Of a DNA stretch of 64,000 nucleotides, positions 8,443 to 17,983 are shown piece after piece. Below the pieces are notes generated by a model. It ran no database searches. It had not been told where the DNA came from and saw only the letters and a program-made list of their open reading frames with translations. Position numbers and translations under genes: made by a program. Each line of letters begins with the position of its first letter. Within the stretch, counting starts at the first letter, position 1. Source of the stretch: Ruegeria intermedia (lineage in GTDB: Bacteria > Pseudomonadota > Alphaproteobacteria > Rhodobacterales > Rhodobacteraceae); NCBI RefSeq assembly GCF_900129345.1, contig NZ_FQVK01000001.1, positions 1 through 64,000 on the forward strand, read 5' to 3'.

Positions 8443-9763
8443 GTCCCCGTTGGAACCCGGCGCGGACCCCCTCGGGGCGAGACGAAGCGCAACGTTCAGG
8501 GCGTTGCGATTCGAGTCAATTATTATTTTATTTCATGCAGTTAGACTTCCCTTCCCACCAAGAAATTCGCACTCCGAACAGCCTGCGAATTCTGCGGTCA
8601 CCCATGTGGTAACCGGTCTTGCCGCTGCTCGGTAACGACGACCTATGAGGAAAATTTTCGTCCTCAAAGTCCCCCGGCGCAAAATTCGGATGGTTTATGT
8701 GGATAACCTTTTCGGTCCGGCCATGGGCCGGGGTTGTTCAGCGAAATTGGAACCATTCGCTTTCGAGGTCGGTACAGACGCGTCGAAGGAGGCGGATCAA
8801 TATCTTGCGGTCGTGGATTCCGGCTGCGTCAGATGTAGAAGCCGAAAGGAACAGCGGCATTGATACCCGAGGGTTTGGGTAGTCCCCTGCGGGTCGGCGT
8901 AGTCATCGCTTGGACGTTCCCGGCAGGGTCTTTCTAACCGCTGCAAGCACGTGGGCAACCCCCACCCTGCACGACTTGCAGGTCTCTCAGCCTTTCGCAT
9001 TCATGTCCGCGAACCGGCCGACGGTCAGGAAGATGCCATTGCCGGACGCAGCAAAAAATGGCCGTGGGATTTGCGGTCGAGGAAGGGTTTTCGCACCCTG
9101 AGAAGCTGGGGACTTTTGCATGCCAGTTACAAGGAGCATTTTGGGTCACCCTGCACGGTGCGATTGCACATCTTGTCTGCCGTGAGCACTCCGCGCGACC
9201 TCCTAATCCGAAAATCGAGGGATAGGGAGGCCAAACGCGAATGGCCGGGCTTCCCCAGGAAGATCAGGATGGATTCTGTTGGATCGCGGATCCTCACGGC
9301 CGAGATTGAGGAGTGCATCCAGCCGTGCCTCGTGAAACGCTCGGGCGCGAATCTGGTGACATCAGGTTTTGCGCTGCAGACCCAAGTCTGGGCGTGACAG
9401 GTCTGGCAGGTCACCTTGTCCATAAAGGCATCACGCGGAGTTGTTGCCCCAAGCCGAGAATCGGTCAATCGCAACTCTGCCGAACAGCGTTCAAACTGGC
9501 AAATTCCTGATTATTTCGTTGTCTCAATGTGGCGCTAGGGGATCCGCCGCACAAACTCTAGTAAATGAAATACTTAGCGAAGTTTGGGGTGCGAATTTTT
9601 CCTGTGCTGTCACAAGACTGTTGGGGATTTTTTTTCTCGTTGTTCTGCCCCCTTGAAGTGAGACGGCGGATTTTCCTGATCCAAGAGGCGGCAGCTACAC
9701 CATCCAAAGACGGTCTAAAAGGCCTCGCTATGGTGCGTCAGGCGGATCGACCATGCCAACAAC
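8443..9763. other. Poorly coding cargo stretch
   Basis: About 1.3 kb between the tnsABC operon and the zinc-ribbon gene holds no ORF I can support. Frames are short, overlap in several directions and lack clear ribosome-binding sites. A minus-strand frame near 9200-9350 has protein-like composition for about 45 codons and could be a remnant. A hairpin-rich segment lies at 8864-8982. Decayed cargo is the simplest reading. Confidence 0.4.
8864..8982. other. Hairpin-rich segment, possible structured RNA
   Basis: Three successive inverted repeats occur here. TACCC/GGGTA pairs 8864-8868 with 8877-8881. CCCTGC/GCAGGG pairs 8885-8890 with 8923-8928. CTGCAAG/CTTGCAG pairs 8941-8947 with 8975-8981 and encloses GTGGG/CCCAC (8951-8955 with 8961-8965). 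I match it to no RNA family, and strand is unknown. GC-rich DNA makes short stems by chance, so support is weak. Confidence 0.25.
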
Positions 9764-10072
9764 CTAATACGACGACAGGCGCTCTCGCTCCAAACAAGCA
9801 TTATACAGGCTTGTTACAAACTCCCCAGCGATGGTGGCTTCCCGCTCGCATTTTCCAGGGCTTCGATTTGATCCAGCCACCACACAAAACCCTAAAAGGA
9901 GAAGAAATCCAAACCCAACGAATAGACCAAACTTGTTTGCCGCCTCTTCTTGGCGAATAGCACGTTTTACAGCAACCGGTTTCATAGGCTCTCCGCACTT
10001 CGGGCAAGCGCTGGAGTTGACAGATATCTTCTTACCGCACGCGGGACACGGGATAAGTTTGATCGTTGTCAT
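9764..10072 (-). CDS. Small zinc-ribbon membrane protein
   Basis: This 102-residue protein starts with a zinc ribbon made by CPAC (9-12) and CPKC (23-26). A short charged linker is followed by one hydrophobic segment, about residues 47-66 (FGLFVGFGFLLLLGFCVVAG), and a charged tail. It should be a single-pass membrane protein with a cytoplasmic metal-binding head. Such proteins are common and their roles are mostly unknown. It sits alone in the transposon cargo, divergent from the methyltransferase gene. I see no partner for it. Confidence 0.65.
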   Translation of the reverse strand: MTTIKLIPCPACGKKISVNSSACPKCGEPMKPVAVKRAIRQEEAANKFGLFVGFGFLLLLGFCVVAGSNRSPGKCEREATIAGEFVTSLYNACLERERLSSY

Positions 10073-10279
10073 CGGCCCAGAAATCTCTGTCTATGTTATT
10101 GGAAAATTGCTGGAAAATGCCAGCTTCAACATTCTAATCTGCCATTCGGTCTGGCACAAGCTTTGGCTTTTTTCTATGCCCTTAGCCCGCCGGCGCGCTT
10201 GTTAGCTGGCGCATCACCCTGCATGTGCCGATCCGCGTCGTCAATTGCAGGGGGATCGCCCGCCCTCTACGTGACCTAG

Positions 10280-10517
10280 ATTCTGTACCTTATTCTGCTC
10301 GCGCTAGGCATCGCCGAGGCAACCCGGGACGGTCGGCGGGGGTCGGAGGCAACGCTTGGGCGGTTGCGGGCGGCTCTGCTGATGGAGTGGCCGAAGCAAC
10401 TACTTCCACTTGATTGAGCGACGCGGCTACCTCAGAGCCGATCAAACTCCCGATTGGTCAGCACTAAGCATGCGAGAGCACCTAGAAGTTGTTGCGCCTG
10501 GGTCTCCGAGCCTCTAA
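10280..10517 (+). pseudogene. Possible frameshifted small gene upstream of the methyltransferase
   Basis: Two overlapping plus-strand frames look like parts of one protein. The first (10280-10417) has a hydrophobic start (ILYLILLALGIAEATRD) and then RLRAALLMEWPK. The second (10383-10517) continues as SGRSNYFHLIERRGYLR and ends 35 bp before the methyltransferase ATG. Joining them needs one frameshift near 10383-10395. No start codon is clear. It could be a broken gene, a sequencing error, or chance. Confidence 0.3.
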
Positions 10518-10552
10518 AGCTTGTGGCGGCTGTCCCGCATCTTGGCTACCCC

Positions 10553-12748
10553 ATGACCATCGAGCACAACTACAACATCAGCTTCGTGGCTGCGCTTGCT
10601 CTCAAGGAGAAGCAGATCCAGCAGAACTACCGACCGATCATAGCTGTGCATAAATGGTTTGCACGCAGGCCAGGGACGCTTTTCCGTGCGCTGACACTTT
10701 CAGAATTCTCGGACCGCCCGGTTGCCGAGACGTTCTTCGTGGCTAATGATTTCAGCGACAAGACTGTAGCCGACCCGTTCATGGGTGGCGGCACGCCCTT
10801 GATCGAAGCGAACCGCGTCGGCTGTGATGTGCAGGGCTACGACATCAACCCTATGGCCGCATGGATCGTCCGCGAAGAAATCGAACACCTTGATCTGTCG
10901 GCCTACCAGAAAGCGGCAGGCGAACTTATCGACGCTTTGAAGGCCGACCTCGACCGCTTCTACAGGACCGATTGCCCGATCTATGGCGAGCAGGATGTTC
11001 CGGTTAAATACTTCATCTGGGTCAAGGAGGTTGACTGTTCGGCCTGCGGTGAAGGCGTGCCGCTTTTCCCAAGATATCGGATCGCGGACGATACGCGCCA
11101 TCCGGCCCATGTGATCGTGTGCAGCCAGTGCTACGCGCTCAACGAATGCGCCTCGGCAAGAGAGCCTGGTCGTTGCAAGACGTGTGATGCCGAACTGGTC
11201 CTTGAGGGGCCCGCCAAGCGCAGCCGCTGCGCTTGCCCCTCGTGCGGCCATATCAACAAATATCCCCGCCCCGAGGACGGGCCTCTGCGCCATCGACTGG
11301 TCGCGATTGAATACTACAACCCCGAACGCAAGAAGGACCACAAAGGCCGCTTCTTCAAAGCCCCCGATTCAAAGGACATCGAACGGGCTCAGGAGGTTGA
11401 ACGTCTATGGGAGGCTCACGAGCCGAAATTCGTTCCGGAACAGGAAATTTTGCCAGGCGATGAAACCGACCGCCTTCACCGTTGGGGCTATAAGCGGTAC
11501 CGCGAACTATTTAACGCGCGGCAGCTCTATGGGCTGGAAAAGAGCGCGGCTTTCATAGCGTCGATTGAAAATGAGCGCATCCGGCACGCGCTTGCGACCA
11601 ATCTCTCAGACCTTCTGCGCTACCAGAACATGCTTTGCCGCTACGATACGATGGCGTTGAAATCCCTCGACATATTCTCGTTGCATGGTTTTCCGGTGGG
11701 CCTGATGCCCGTCGAATCCAATCTACTCGGGATCGTCAATAGTGGTGGCACCAATGTCGGTTCGGGTGGATGGTCGAACATCATTGAGAAATATTCGCGC
11801 GCAAAACGCTACTGCGATGCGCCATTCGAAGTGCGGCGCGACGGCAAGAAGAAGGTTCAGGTTCCCATCGTCGGGGAATGGATCGGGGAACGACTAAACG
11901 GCCATCGGCCCCACAAGATCGCCATTCGGTGTGCCAACTCAACCGACATCGACATCAAACCAGCGAGCCTTGACGCGGTGTTCACCGATCCGCCGTATTT
12001 CGGGAATGTTCAGTACGGCGAACTGATGGACTTCTGCTATGTCTGGCTCCGTGCTCTTCTCGGTGAAGAGGCGGAGGGCTTCGAGCGCGTTTCCTCCCGT
12101 GACGCGGGAGAGTTGACGGGCAATCAGACATTGGGCCGCACGCTGGAGCATTTCACGAAGGGTCTTGCTGCCGTCTACTCGAAGATGGCGATAGCGCTGA
12201 AACCTGGTGCGCCTCTGGCTTTCACCTACCACCACAACAAACTCGAAGCCTATGCGGCTATCGGTGTCGCGATCCTTGATGCGGGCCTGACCTGTTCCGC
12301 GTCGCTCCCATGTCCGGCGGAAATGAGCGGCTCGATCCATATTCACGGCACAGGCTCGTCCATCGTTGATAGCGTCTTCGTTTGCCGTTCAACGGGAGCC
12401 GCATCCAAAGACACGCTTTGTCGGAATACCGAAGAGCTTGCCGCGCTGGTGGCAAAGGAGCTTGCCGAACTGACCGAGGCGGGAATGAACCCGCGCAAGG
12501 GGGATATTCGCTGTATCACCTTCGGCCATCTAACCCGTCTTGCGATCTGGAGGTTGCGGGAAAGCTGGGACCGTGATCAGCCAATCGCAGCCAAGCTTGA
12601 GCGATTTGGTACGGCGCTAACTGCATTCGGCGAGCCGGACGATATCATCGCCCGCGCAGAAGCGCTTGAGGTCCAGCCACAAGATTTTGGTTCATTATTT
12701 GATCATTCAAGAAAGGACAAGCGCGAACAAGATGCCGTCGCCTTTTGA
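10553..12748 (+). CDS. DNA methyltransferase, DUF1156-like, with Cys-rich insert
   Basis: This 731-residue protein should methylate the amino group of adenine or cytosine in DNA. An early HKWFARRPGTLFRAL segment (33-47) resembles the HLWWARRP motif of DUF1156 methylases. The SAM-binding motif I is DPFMGGG (74-80) and the catalytic motif IV is DPPY (479-482), so motif I precedes DPPY as in alpha-type enzymes. A Cys-rich region at about 160-245 has four CxxC pairs and probably binds zinc. I chose the ATG at 10553 because the upstream in-frame extension has no family-like sequence. Its 3' end overlaps the nuclease gene by 17 bp. It is probably the protecting half of a restriction-modification pair. 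Confidence 0.82.
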   Translation: MTIEHNYNISFVAALALKEKQIQQNYRPIIAVHKWFARRPGTLFRALTLSEFSDRPVAETFFVANDFSDKTVADPFMGGGTPLIEANRVGCDVQGYDINPMAAWIVREEIEHLDLSAYQKAAGELIDALKADLDRFYRTDCPIYGEQDVPVKYFIWVKEVDCSACGEGVPLFPRYRIADDTRHPAHVIVCSQCYALNECASAREPGRCKTCDAELVLEGPAKRSRCACPSCGHINKYPRPEDGPLRHRLVAIEYYNPERKKDHKGRFFKAPDSKDIERAQEVERLWEAHEPKFVPEQEILPGDETDRLHRWGYKRYRELFNARQLYGLEKSAAFIASIENERIRHALATNLSDLLRYQNMLCRYDTMALKSLDIFSLHGFPVGLMPVESNLLGIVNSGGTNVGSGGWSNIIEKYSRAKRYCDAPFEVRRDGKKKVQVPIVGEWIGERLNGHRPHKIAIRCANSTDIDIKPASLDAVFTDPPYFGNVQYGELMDFCYVWLRALLGEEAEGFERVSSRDAGELTGNQTLGRTLEHFTKGLAAVYSKMAIALKPGAPLAFTYHHNKLEAYAAIGVAILDAGLTCSASLPCPAEMSGSIHIHGTGSSIVDSVFVCRSTGAASKDTLCRNTEELAALVAKELAELTEAGMNPRKGDIRCITFGHLTRLAIWRLRESWDRDQPIAAKLERFGTALTAFGEPDDIIARAEALEVQPQDFGSLFDHSRKDKREQDAVAF

Positions 12749-13766
12749 AGTTTCCTATCCCGAGATTGAAGCCGACATCGAGACCTACGTTGATGAGGTT
12801 TTCGCGACCTTGAAGTCAGGCTTCATGACCCTCCCCAAAGGGGACGGGTTCATTGATTATCCGGTGTTCGAAGGCGGCTACGAAGCCCTGAAGAAGATCA
12901 CGAAAGGCTTTTCGGATCTTGATCCCGAGCCTGTGGTCATGCTCGCCTTCCAGACGCCGATCACGCTTATCGTGCTGCGCGCCATGCTGGGCTTTACCCC
13001 GTCCGAATGGGCGGAAGCCGCAACCGAGAATACGGATGTCGTGGTAACCCAGAGTGCGGCGCGCAGCATCGACCGGAATGTCAGGCTTTCTCCGAAAAAA
13101 CCGCTGAGACCAACGGGTAAGACGGGGGAGAGAGTACAGGCTCTGGTGCGCTCGGCCTGCAAACTCTTGACCGAAGGAGCGCCGGAGATTGATGCGGCCC
13201 TGATCCACCGTCTGAATAAAGCTGATACGGCAAGTGGCCTTACCAGCATCGGTCCCCTGGCCGACATGGGCGTTCCTTACTCCATGTTGCTCTACGAGCG
13301 CTACTTGGGCCGTCCTTTTGCTGGTCATCGGGATTCGGTCAGCGAACTTGTCGGGGATCTGGTCGAAACCGCCATCGAGAAGCTGCTAACGCGGCACGGG
13401 ATCAGCTTCCGCAAGACCAAGCGCGCAGAGCGCATCGCCGGCTTCGAGCAAGCCCCCGTTTTCATCATCCCCGATGAATTCAATCCCCAGGTCATCATTG
13501 AGGCGAAGCTCGCCGAAGACGATGGTACCGCGCGGGACAAGGTAACGCGGGTGCAGCATCTTCGTACGATGAGCGTCCGAGACCGCACCCCCGAAGAAGG
13601 GCCGCGCTATGAGGTGATTGCCTGCATCGCCGGGCGCGGCTTCAAGCAGCGGCGGCAGGACATGAAGAAGCTTCTTGAGGCCACGCAGGGCAAAGTCTTC
13701 ACTCTCCAGACTATCCCCGAAATGGTTCGGCACTCTCGGTTGCGCGAATTCATCACTAAACCCTGA
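12732..13766 (+). CDS. Probable PD-(D/E)XK restriction endonuclease
   Basis: This 344-residue protein starts inside the methyltransferase gene (17-bp overlap), a strong sign of a two-gene unit. Near the C-terminus PDEFNPQVIIEAK has Asp248 and then Glu257-x-Lys259 at the end of a hydrophobic strand, which fits the PD-(D/E)XK nuclease core. The N-terminal two thirds are helical and have no motif I can name. I read it as the cutting partner of the methyltransferase. Without a known homologue the nuclease call rests on this one motif and context. Confidence 0.65.
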   Translation: MPSPFEVSYPEIEADIETYVDEVFATLKSGFMTLPKGDGFIDYPVFEGGYEALKKITKGFSDLDPEPVVMLAFQTPITLIVLRAMLGFTPSEWAEAATENTDVVVTQSAARSIDRNVRLSPKKPLRPTGKTGERVQALVRSACKLLTEGAPEIDAALIHRLNKADTASGLTSIGPLADMGVPYSMLLYERYLGRPFAGHRDSVSELVGDLVETAIEKLLTRHGISFRKTKRAERIAGFEQAPVFIIPDEFNPQVIIEAKLAEDDGTARDKVTRVQHLRTMSVRDRTPEEGPRYEVIACIAGRGFKQRRQDMKKLLEATQGKVFTLQTIPEMVRHSRLREFITKP

Positions 13767-13768
13767 GC

Positions 13769-15445
13769 CTATCCCCGAGGCGCAAGCGGCCAGACCTGAA
13801 CGGCCTTTTCGGCAAGCGCGTTCTGACGGTCCTGAATCCGGTCCAGCGTCCAATCGGGTAGCTCCGAGAGCGAGCGCGTTATCTCAATACGCGACTGCGC
13901 ATAGATCGCTTTCTTGTCGTCGAAGGAAGCATTTGCGGCGGCGACATTGAGCGCGCTGTCCATGATAGTCAAATTTCCCAGACGCTTATGCCAACTCTTC
14001 GCATCTTCTGCCGATATATGGTTCCAGTTATCGCCCGGCTCCTGCGGGAGAACATGCTCCAGGTTCACTTCATCATGGTGCTGGCTGATCCGATACTCGC
14101 TATCGGGATTGTCGTGGGTCGCAATCGCGCGGAGATAGAAACGCGCCAAGAAATTCTTCGAGACATTCGCCGCCGCGAAGGCATCACGAAAGACGGCATC
14201 GCTGGGGAGAGAGCCCCGTGTCGCCTCAAAAAGCTGCCGTGCAGTCATTATTTCTCCGGCTGAGATTTTCTGCGCCGTTGTCGAGAACAGGTTCTCCAAC
14301 GTGCCACTCCCGCCCGATCCTCCAATCAGAAAGCGCACCGTCCAGCACACCAGCATCGGCAAAGCGCGGCGGATTTCGACGTCCTCGAAGTGGCGCAGGA
14401 TCGCCAGAACAAGCGGACGGTTCTGGATAACCCGCAGTTCGCCGAGTGCATATATCGCATCTTGCACAGCGGGACCTAGAGCCCGCCATTTGGGGTTAGC
14501 TGGGTTATACAACGCTGCATAGTCGGCGGCGGCGTTGTTCAGTTCTACCGCCAGATCAACGGCCTGCTGTCTGCTAGTTACACGCTCTTTGATGCGGTCA
14601 TAAAGCTCGCGTTCGCGCGTGAGGCCATGCCGCGACGACCAGACATGACGGATAAAGGTCTTGATCGCTTGTTCCCGCTCAACGCTCTCTATCCGGCTGC
14701 GCATACTGGACCAGGCATCCTGCACATCGCGCAGGCGAGTCTCAGAGATCCTGAACAAATAGTTCTTGAGCAGGTCAGCAATTGACAGGTCGATCCCTCG
14801 ATCATTCAGAACCTCGAAGATCGTATAGGCATTGGCCTCGCTGCTGACGTTGACAACGATGACCTTCGCCTTGTTGTCGATGTAGTCCAGCCAGTCATTC
14901 AGCGCTTCTACTGGCTCGTGAGATTGTGCCGCGATGCGGTCCACAAACTCCCTCGCGATGGTCTTTGCGTCCTTTATCCTAGTGTGGGCCTCGGTACCAG
15001 TTTCCATCGCGCCATCCTCAACGACGACCGTCTGAAAAAACGGGTTGTCACTCTCATTCAGAACAACATTAGCCTGCGTCTCTAACGTTCTTCGGTCGCG
15101 CTTGGCGATATATCCGGATTGGATCGTCTCTGCGCGATCAACATCGCCGCGAGCGCGTAGAAAATTTCGAACTTCGGCAATAAACACCAAAGTCGTGGCG
15201 ATTCTCTGCTGACCATCAATCACATGCGTTTTGTCGTTCTCGGCAGGAGTAAGAACAATCGTGCCAAGAAAATACTCCGGCGCATTGGCGCGGATTGCAT
15301 CATTTATGTCCCGAAACAGGTCTGTAACCTGATCCTTTTCCCATGCGAAGGACCGCTGATAAGCGGGTACTTCAATCTTCTTGTCCGAAATCAGGTGGCC
15401 GATTCCGTCCAAATGGACATCTATCCGATCAATTGGTTGAGGCAT
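13769..15445 (-). CDS. DUF262 / DUF1524 protein, GmrSD-like type IV restriction enzyme
   Basis: This 558-residue protein has an N-terminal DUF262 (ParB/sulfiredoxin-like) domain with VPAYQRSFAW (26-35) and the signature DGQQR (77-81). A C-terminal DUF1524 domain has EHVLPQ followed by KRLGNLTIMDSALN, the HNH-like nuclease pattern of GmrD. GmrSD proteins cut modified phage DNA using NTP hydrolysis. The fused layout and length match single-chain members. It converges on the nuclease gene with only two bases between the stop codons. The start has a good ribosome-binding site (GGGAGTC). Confidence 0.85.
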   Translation of the reverse strand: MPQPIDRIDVHLDGIGHLISDKKIEVPAYQRSFAWEKDQVTDLFRDINDAIRANAPEYFLGTIVLTPAENDKTHVIDGQQRIATTLVFIAEVRNFLRARGDVDRAETIQSGYIAKRDRRTLETQANVVLNESDNPFFQTVVVEDGAMETGTEAHTRIKDAKTIAREFVDRIAAQSHEPVEALNDWLDYIDNKAKVIVVNVSSEANAYTIFEVLNDRGIDLSIADLLKNYLFRISETRLRDVQDAWSSMRSRIESVEREQAIKTFIRHVWSSRHGLTRERELYDRIKERVTSRQQAVDLAVELNNAAADYAALYNPANPKWRALGPAVQDAIYALGELRVIQNRPLVLAILRHFEDVEIRRALPMLVCWTVRFLIGGSGGSGTLENLFSTTAQKISAGEIMTARQLFEATRGSLPSDAVFRDAFAAANVSKNFLARFYLRAIATHDNPDSEYRISQHHDEVNLEHVLPQEPGDNWNHISAEDAKSWHKRLGNLTIMDSALNVAAANASFDDKKAIYAQSRIEITRSLSELPDWTLDRIQDRQNALAEKAVQVWPLAPRG

Positions 15446-15754
15446 GTTGACTCCCGAATAAGTAGGTCTTGCCTAATCTGCTGTGTTGGTTACGGACAGC
15501 AATAATGTTGTCGTGCAGAGTGGTCGAGAGCAAAGCGTTTTGCAGACCCTTCGAGCGCGGGCTGTCGTGAACCGATCGCGCCGTTGAAAGTCTTAGCAAT
15601 ATGGCTTTTACCCCTTGCCCAAAAACCTTCCTTTTGGCCATCCCGTGCGCCGGATAGGCAGTTTTTTCCAGCCCTATCTCGGGCGAAATCCACCGGGGTC
15701 GTAGCGCTTTGACATTACCATTACATCATTTCCTTTTGATAATTTGAGAGGGTT
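15446..15754. other. Intergenic stretch between the DUF262 gene and the 94-residue ORF
   Basis: About 310 bp, including the promoter region of the DUF262 gene at its left edge. The DNA near 15,700-15,745 is AT-richer than its neighbours. I see no gene and no clear terminator. Confidence 0.35.
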
Positions 15755-16039
15755 TCACCTAGTCCGCACGCTCAACAAGCTCATAGAATTTCGGTCCGGG
15801 GACACCAATTCCAGACCATTCGCACGGGCGAAGGTGACTATCACCTTCCACATAGCCCCCAATAACAAGGGAAAAACTCGGACGCGAACGGATCTAGCGA
15901 ACGCAGTCGCCGGGGCAAGTGGAGGAAGAAATGCATACTTACCGTTGAGCGAGCAAGAACCGTCTCTCAGCCCAACAGTAAACTTCTTTCGCCTGAACAA
16001 CGCATCCAGCGACAGGATAAGACCAACGCCAATCCACAC
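15755..16039 (-). CDS. Hypothetical 94-residue protein, divergent from tniQ (copy B)
   Basis: This is the counterpart of the ORF at 483-767, with the same length, position and MWI start, about 44 percent identical and no gap across 285 bp. The adjacent tniQ copies are about 90 percent identical, so this ORF belongs to the diverged side of the boundary. Conserved blocks are ILSLDALFRRK near the N-terminus, PPLA in the middle and ELVSP near the C-terminus. Function is unknown. It could be a regulator or accessory protein of transposition (inference), or the frame could be preserved by chance. Confidence 0.42.
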   Translation of the reverse strand: MWIGVGLILSLDALFRRKKFTVGLRDGSCSLNGKYAFLPPLAPATAFARSVRVRVFPLLLGAMWKVIVTFARANGLELVSPDRNSMSLLSVRTR

Positions 16040-16116
16040 CTATCGAAGTTGAACGGAATGGATTCTGTCTCCTCCGGTCTATGATCCGCCGATCAAGCGG
16101 CTAGATTGCTGAGGCA

Positions 16117-17964
16117 ATGAGCACGCTGCTATCAACAATCACTGTTCGCCCGACGCCTCGGGATCGCGAGACGCTTCTGTCGTACTTGTCGCGTGCGGCG
16201 GCGATGCGGGGGCTGGGGTTGTGGGAGTTCACCTCGGAACACGGATTACCGCAGAAGGCCTTGATTGCGTTGGATCCGGATGCGGTGAGCGAGGTTGGTG
16301 CTTTGTTCGAACTGTCACCTGACGAGATCACGGAGCTTGTTTCCTGGTCACCTCGACCTGTTGCCGGGGTGCGCATGCATTTCCGGAACGAACAGGTCGT
16401 CTCGCGCGCGGTCGTGAACCCGACGATACGCGGCTGCCCCGAATGCCTGCGTGAAGACGCCGACCTGTCGGACCATGCACCGACGGACGGGATGGTCATG
16501 CGCGGAGACTGGCAGTTCCGGCATGTGACGGTCTGTGTCCGGCACCGGATGGCGCTTGCGCCGCTGTGGACGGAGACACGACAAGCCAGCCGATTTGACT
16601 TCGCCACCCGGTTGAGGCGGCTTCTACCCGATCTGTTGGATGGACGCGTGGATACCGAAGCCACTGAAATCACGGAATATGACCAATGGCTCGACACGCG
16701 TCTGTCCTCGGGCACGGACCCAACGTGGCTGGCGCAGTTCCCGATCGACGTCGCGGCACAGATCTGCCAGCTGCTGGGGGGAGAACTCATACGCGGCCGG
16801 ATCGTGCCGGCTGGGTTTCCCGCGGACAGCCCGGCGCGCGCGGTGGGGTTCGAGGTGGCGCGGCAGGGACCGGAGGCCATCCGGGATGCCTTTCGCCAGC
16901 TGGCCGACCGCGCCTCGAGACCGAATGACGAATCCCGCAAGGCCTTCGGGCGCCTGCATGACTGGCTCTCCAACAGCGCGCTGGAGGATCATCGATACGA
17001 CCCGTTTCGAGACATGCTGCGCGAGGTGGTGCTGGATGTCTGGCCGGTGGCCGCCGGGACGAAGGTTCTTGGCGTTTCACTGGACAAACGCCTGCGCCAT
17101 TCCGTCGTAACCGCAGGCGAAGAAGCCCGGGTCTCGCCCGCCCTGATGCGGCGGCTTCTGGTCGCCGAAGGCGTGGTGCAGGAGGACGACCCGCGCCCCG
17201 ATGCGCGTCTGACCTTTCCGGCAGAGGCGCTGGAGTCCCTTCTTGCCGCGATCGGGCGGCTGGTCGGACCGAAGGAACTGGCGCGACGTCTGGGCTGTGG
17301 AGACCAGCAGTTGGAGGCATTGGCCCTTGCGGGTGTCCTGACGCCGCGCTTTCCGCCGGAGGCGACGCGGCGAGCATGGGATCAGGCGGATGCCGAGAAT
17401 TTGCTTGCCGATCTGTCGCACGGCGCGGAGTCGATTGCGGAGACGGACACCGATTGGGAGCATGTCCACCGGGCCGCGCTGCGCGCCCGGGTGGGGATCG
17501 ATGTGGTCATCGCGGCGATCCGCGCTGGCCAGATTGAAACAGGCCGACGGTCAGATCTCAAAGGCTATGCCGCCATCTTCGTGCGCAAGGAGGATGTGGA
17601 TGCGGTCATTCGGCCCCCAAAACCTGCGCACCAGACCATGTCGGACTTTGCCAGAGAGGTCGGGCTGGTCAGGCATGGCGCGTTCCGACGCCTTGTCGAA
17701 CACGGCCACGCCAGTGTGACGGTCCTCTACAATCCGCAGACCCGCCGGCACGACCGATACGTCACCCCGGAAGACGCGGCGGCGTTCTACGCGCGGTTCA
17801 CGACGCACAAGCTGCTGTCCACCACGCTGGGCGAAAGCAGTCGCGAGGTGGCGCTGCGCCTGCGCAAGGCCGGCGTCCCGCGGTTTCGGCCCGGCGGAGA
17901 GGATCTCGGCCCGATCTACCGTCTGGAAGATGTCGCACCCGCTCAGCGGAACGGGCACGCCTGA
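16117..17964 (+). CDS. tniQ: TniQ/TnsD-family target-selection protein (copy B, younger element)
   Basis: This 615-residue TniQ protein has zinc-finger residues as in copy A (CPEC 107-110, C140, H143). It is the targeting protein of the younger element, whose tnsABC are at the other end. Differences from copy A cluster in the first ten residues, around 155-190, around 435-445 and at the extreme C-terminus. The zinc-finger core and most of the C-terminal region are nearly the same, fitting a shared target at tRNA-Arg. Stop codons of tniQ and the convergent AAA+ gene are 19 bp apart. Confidence 0.88.
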   Translation: MSTLLSTITVRPTPRDRETLLSYLSRAAAMRGLGLWEFTSEHGLPQKALIALDPDAVSEVGALFELSPDEITELVSWSPRPVAGVRMHFRNEQVVSRAVVNPTIRGCPECLREDADLSDHAPTDGMVMRGDWQFRHVTVCVRHRMALAPLWTETRQASRFDFATRLRRLLPDLLDGRVDTEATEITEYDQWLDTRLSSGTDPTWLAQFPIDVAAQICQLLGGELIRGRIVPAGFPADSPARAVGFEVARQGPEAIRDAFRQLADRASRPNDESRKAFGRLHDWLSNSALEDHRYDPFRDMLREVVLDVWPVAAGTKVLGVSLDKRLRHSVVTAGEEARVSPALMRRLLVAEGVVQEDDPRPDARLTFPAEALESLLAAIGRLVGPKELARRLGCGDQQLEALALAGVLTPRFPPEATRRAWDQADAENLLADLSHGAESIAETDTDWEHVHRAALRARVGIDVVIAAIRAGQIETGRRSDLKGYAAIFVRKEDVDAVIRPPKPAHQTMSDFAREVGLVRHGAFRRLVEHGHASVTVLYNPQTRRHDRYVTPEDAAAFYARFTTHKLLSTTLGESSREVALRLRKAGVPRFRPGGEDLGPIYRLEDVAPAQRNGHA

Positions 17965-17983
17965 CAGCCTATCCCACGCATCC

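Noticed and set aside
8864..8982. SRP RNA, tmRNA, RNase P RNA or a retron RNA
   Set aside because: None of the conserved sequence marks of these RNAs is present and no reverse transcriptase is nearby.
8645..9474. Several 60-150 codon ORFs in the cargo stretch
   Set aside because: They overlap in conflicting frames, lack ribosome-binding sites and show no known motif.
10454..10552. 33-codon N-terminal extension of the methyltransferase
   Set aside because: The extension has no family-like residues and would overlap the small-gene remnant; the ATG at 10553 starts the family-like sequence.
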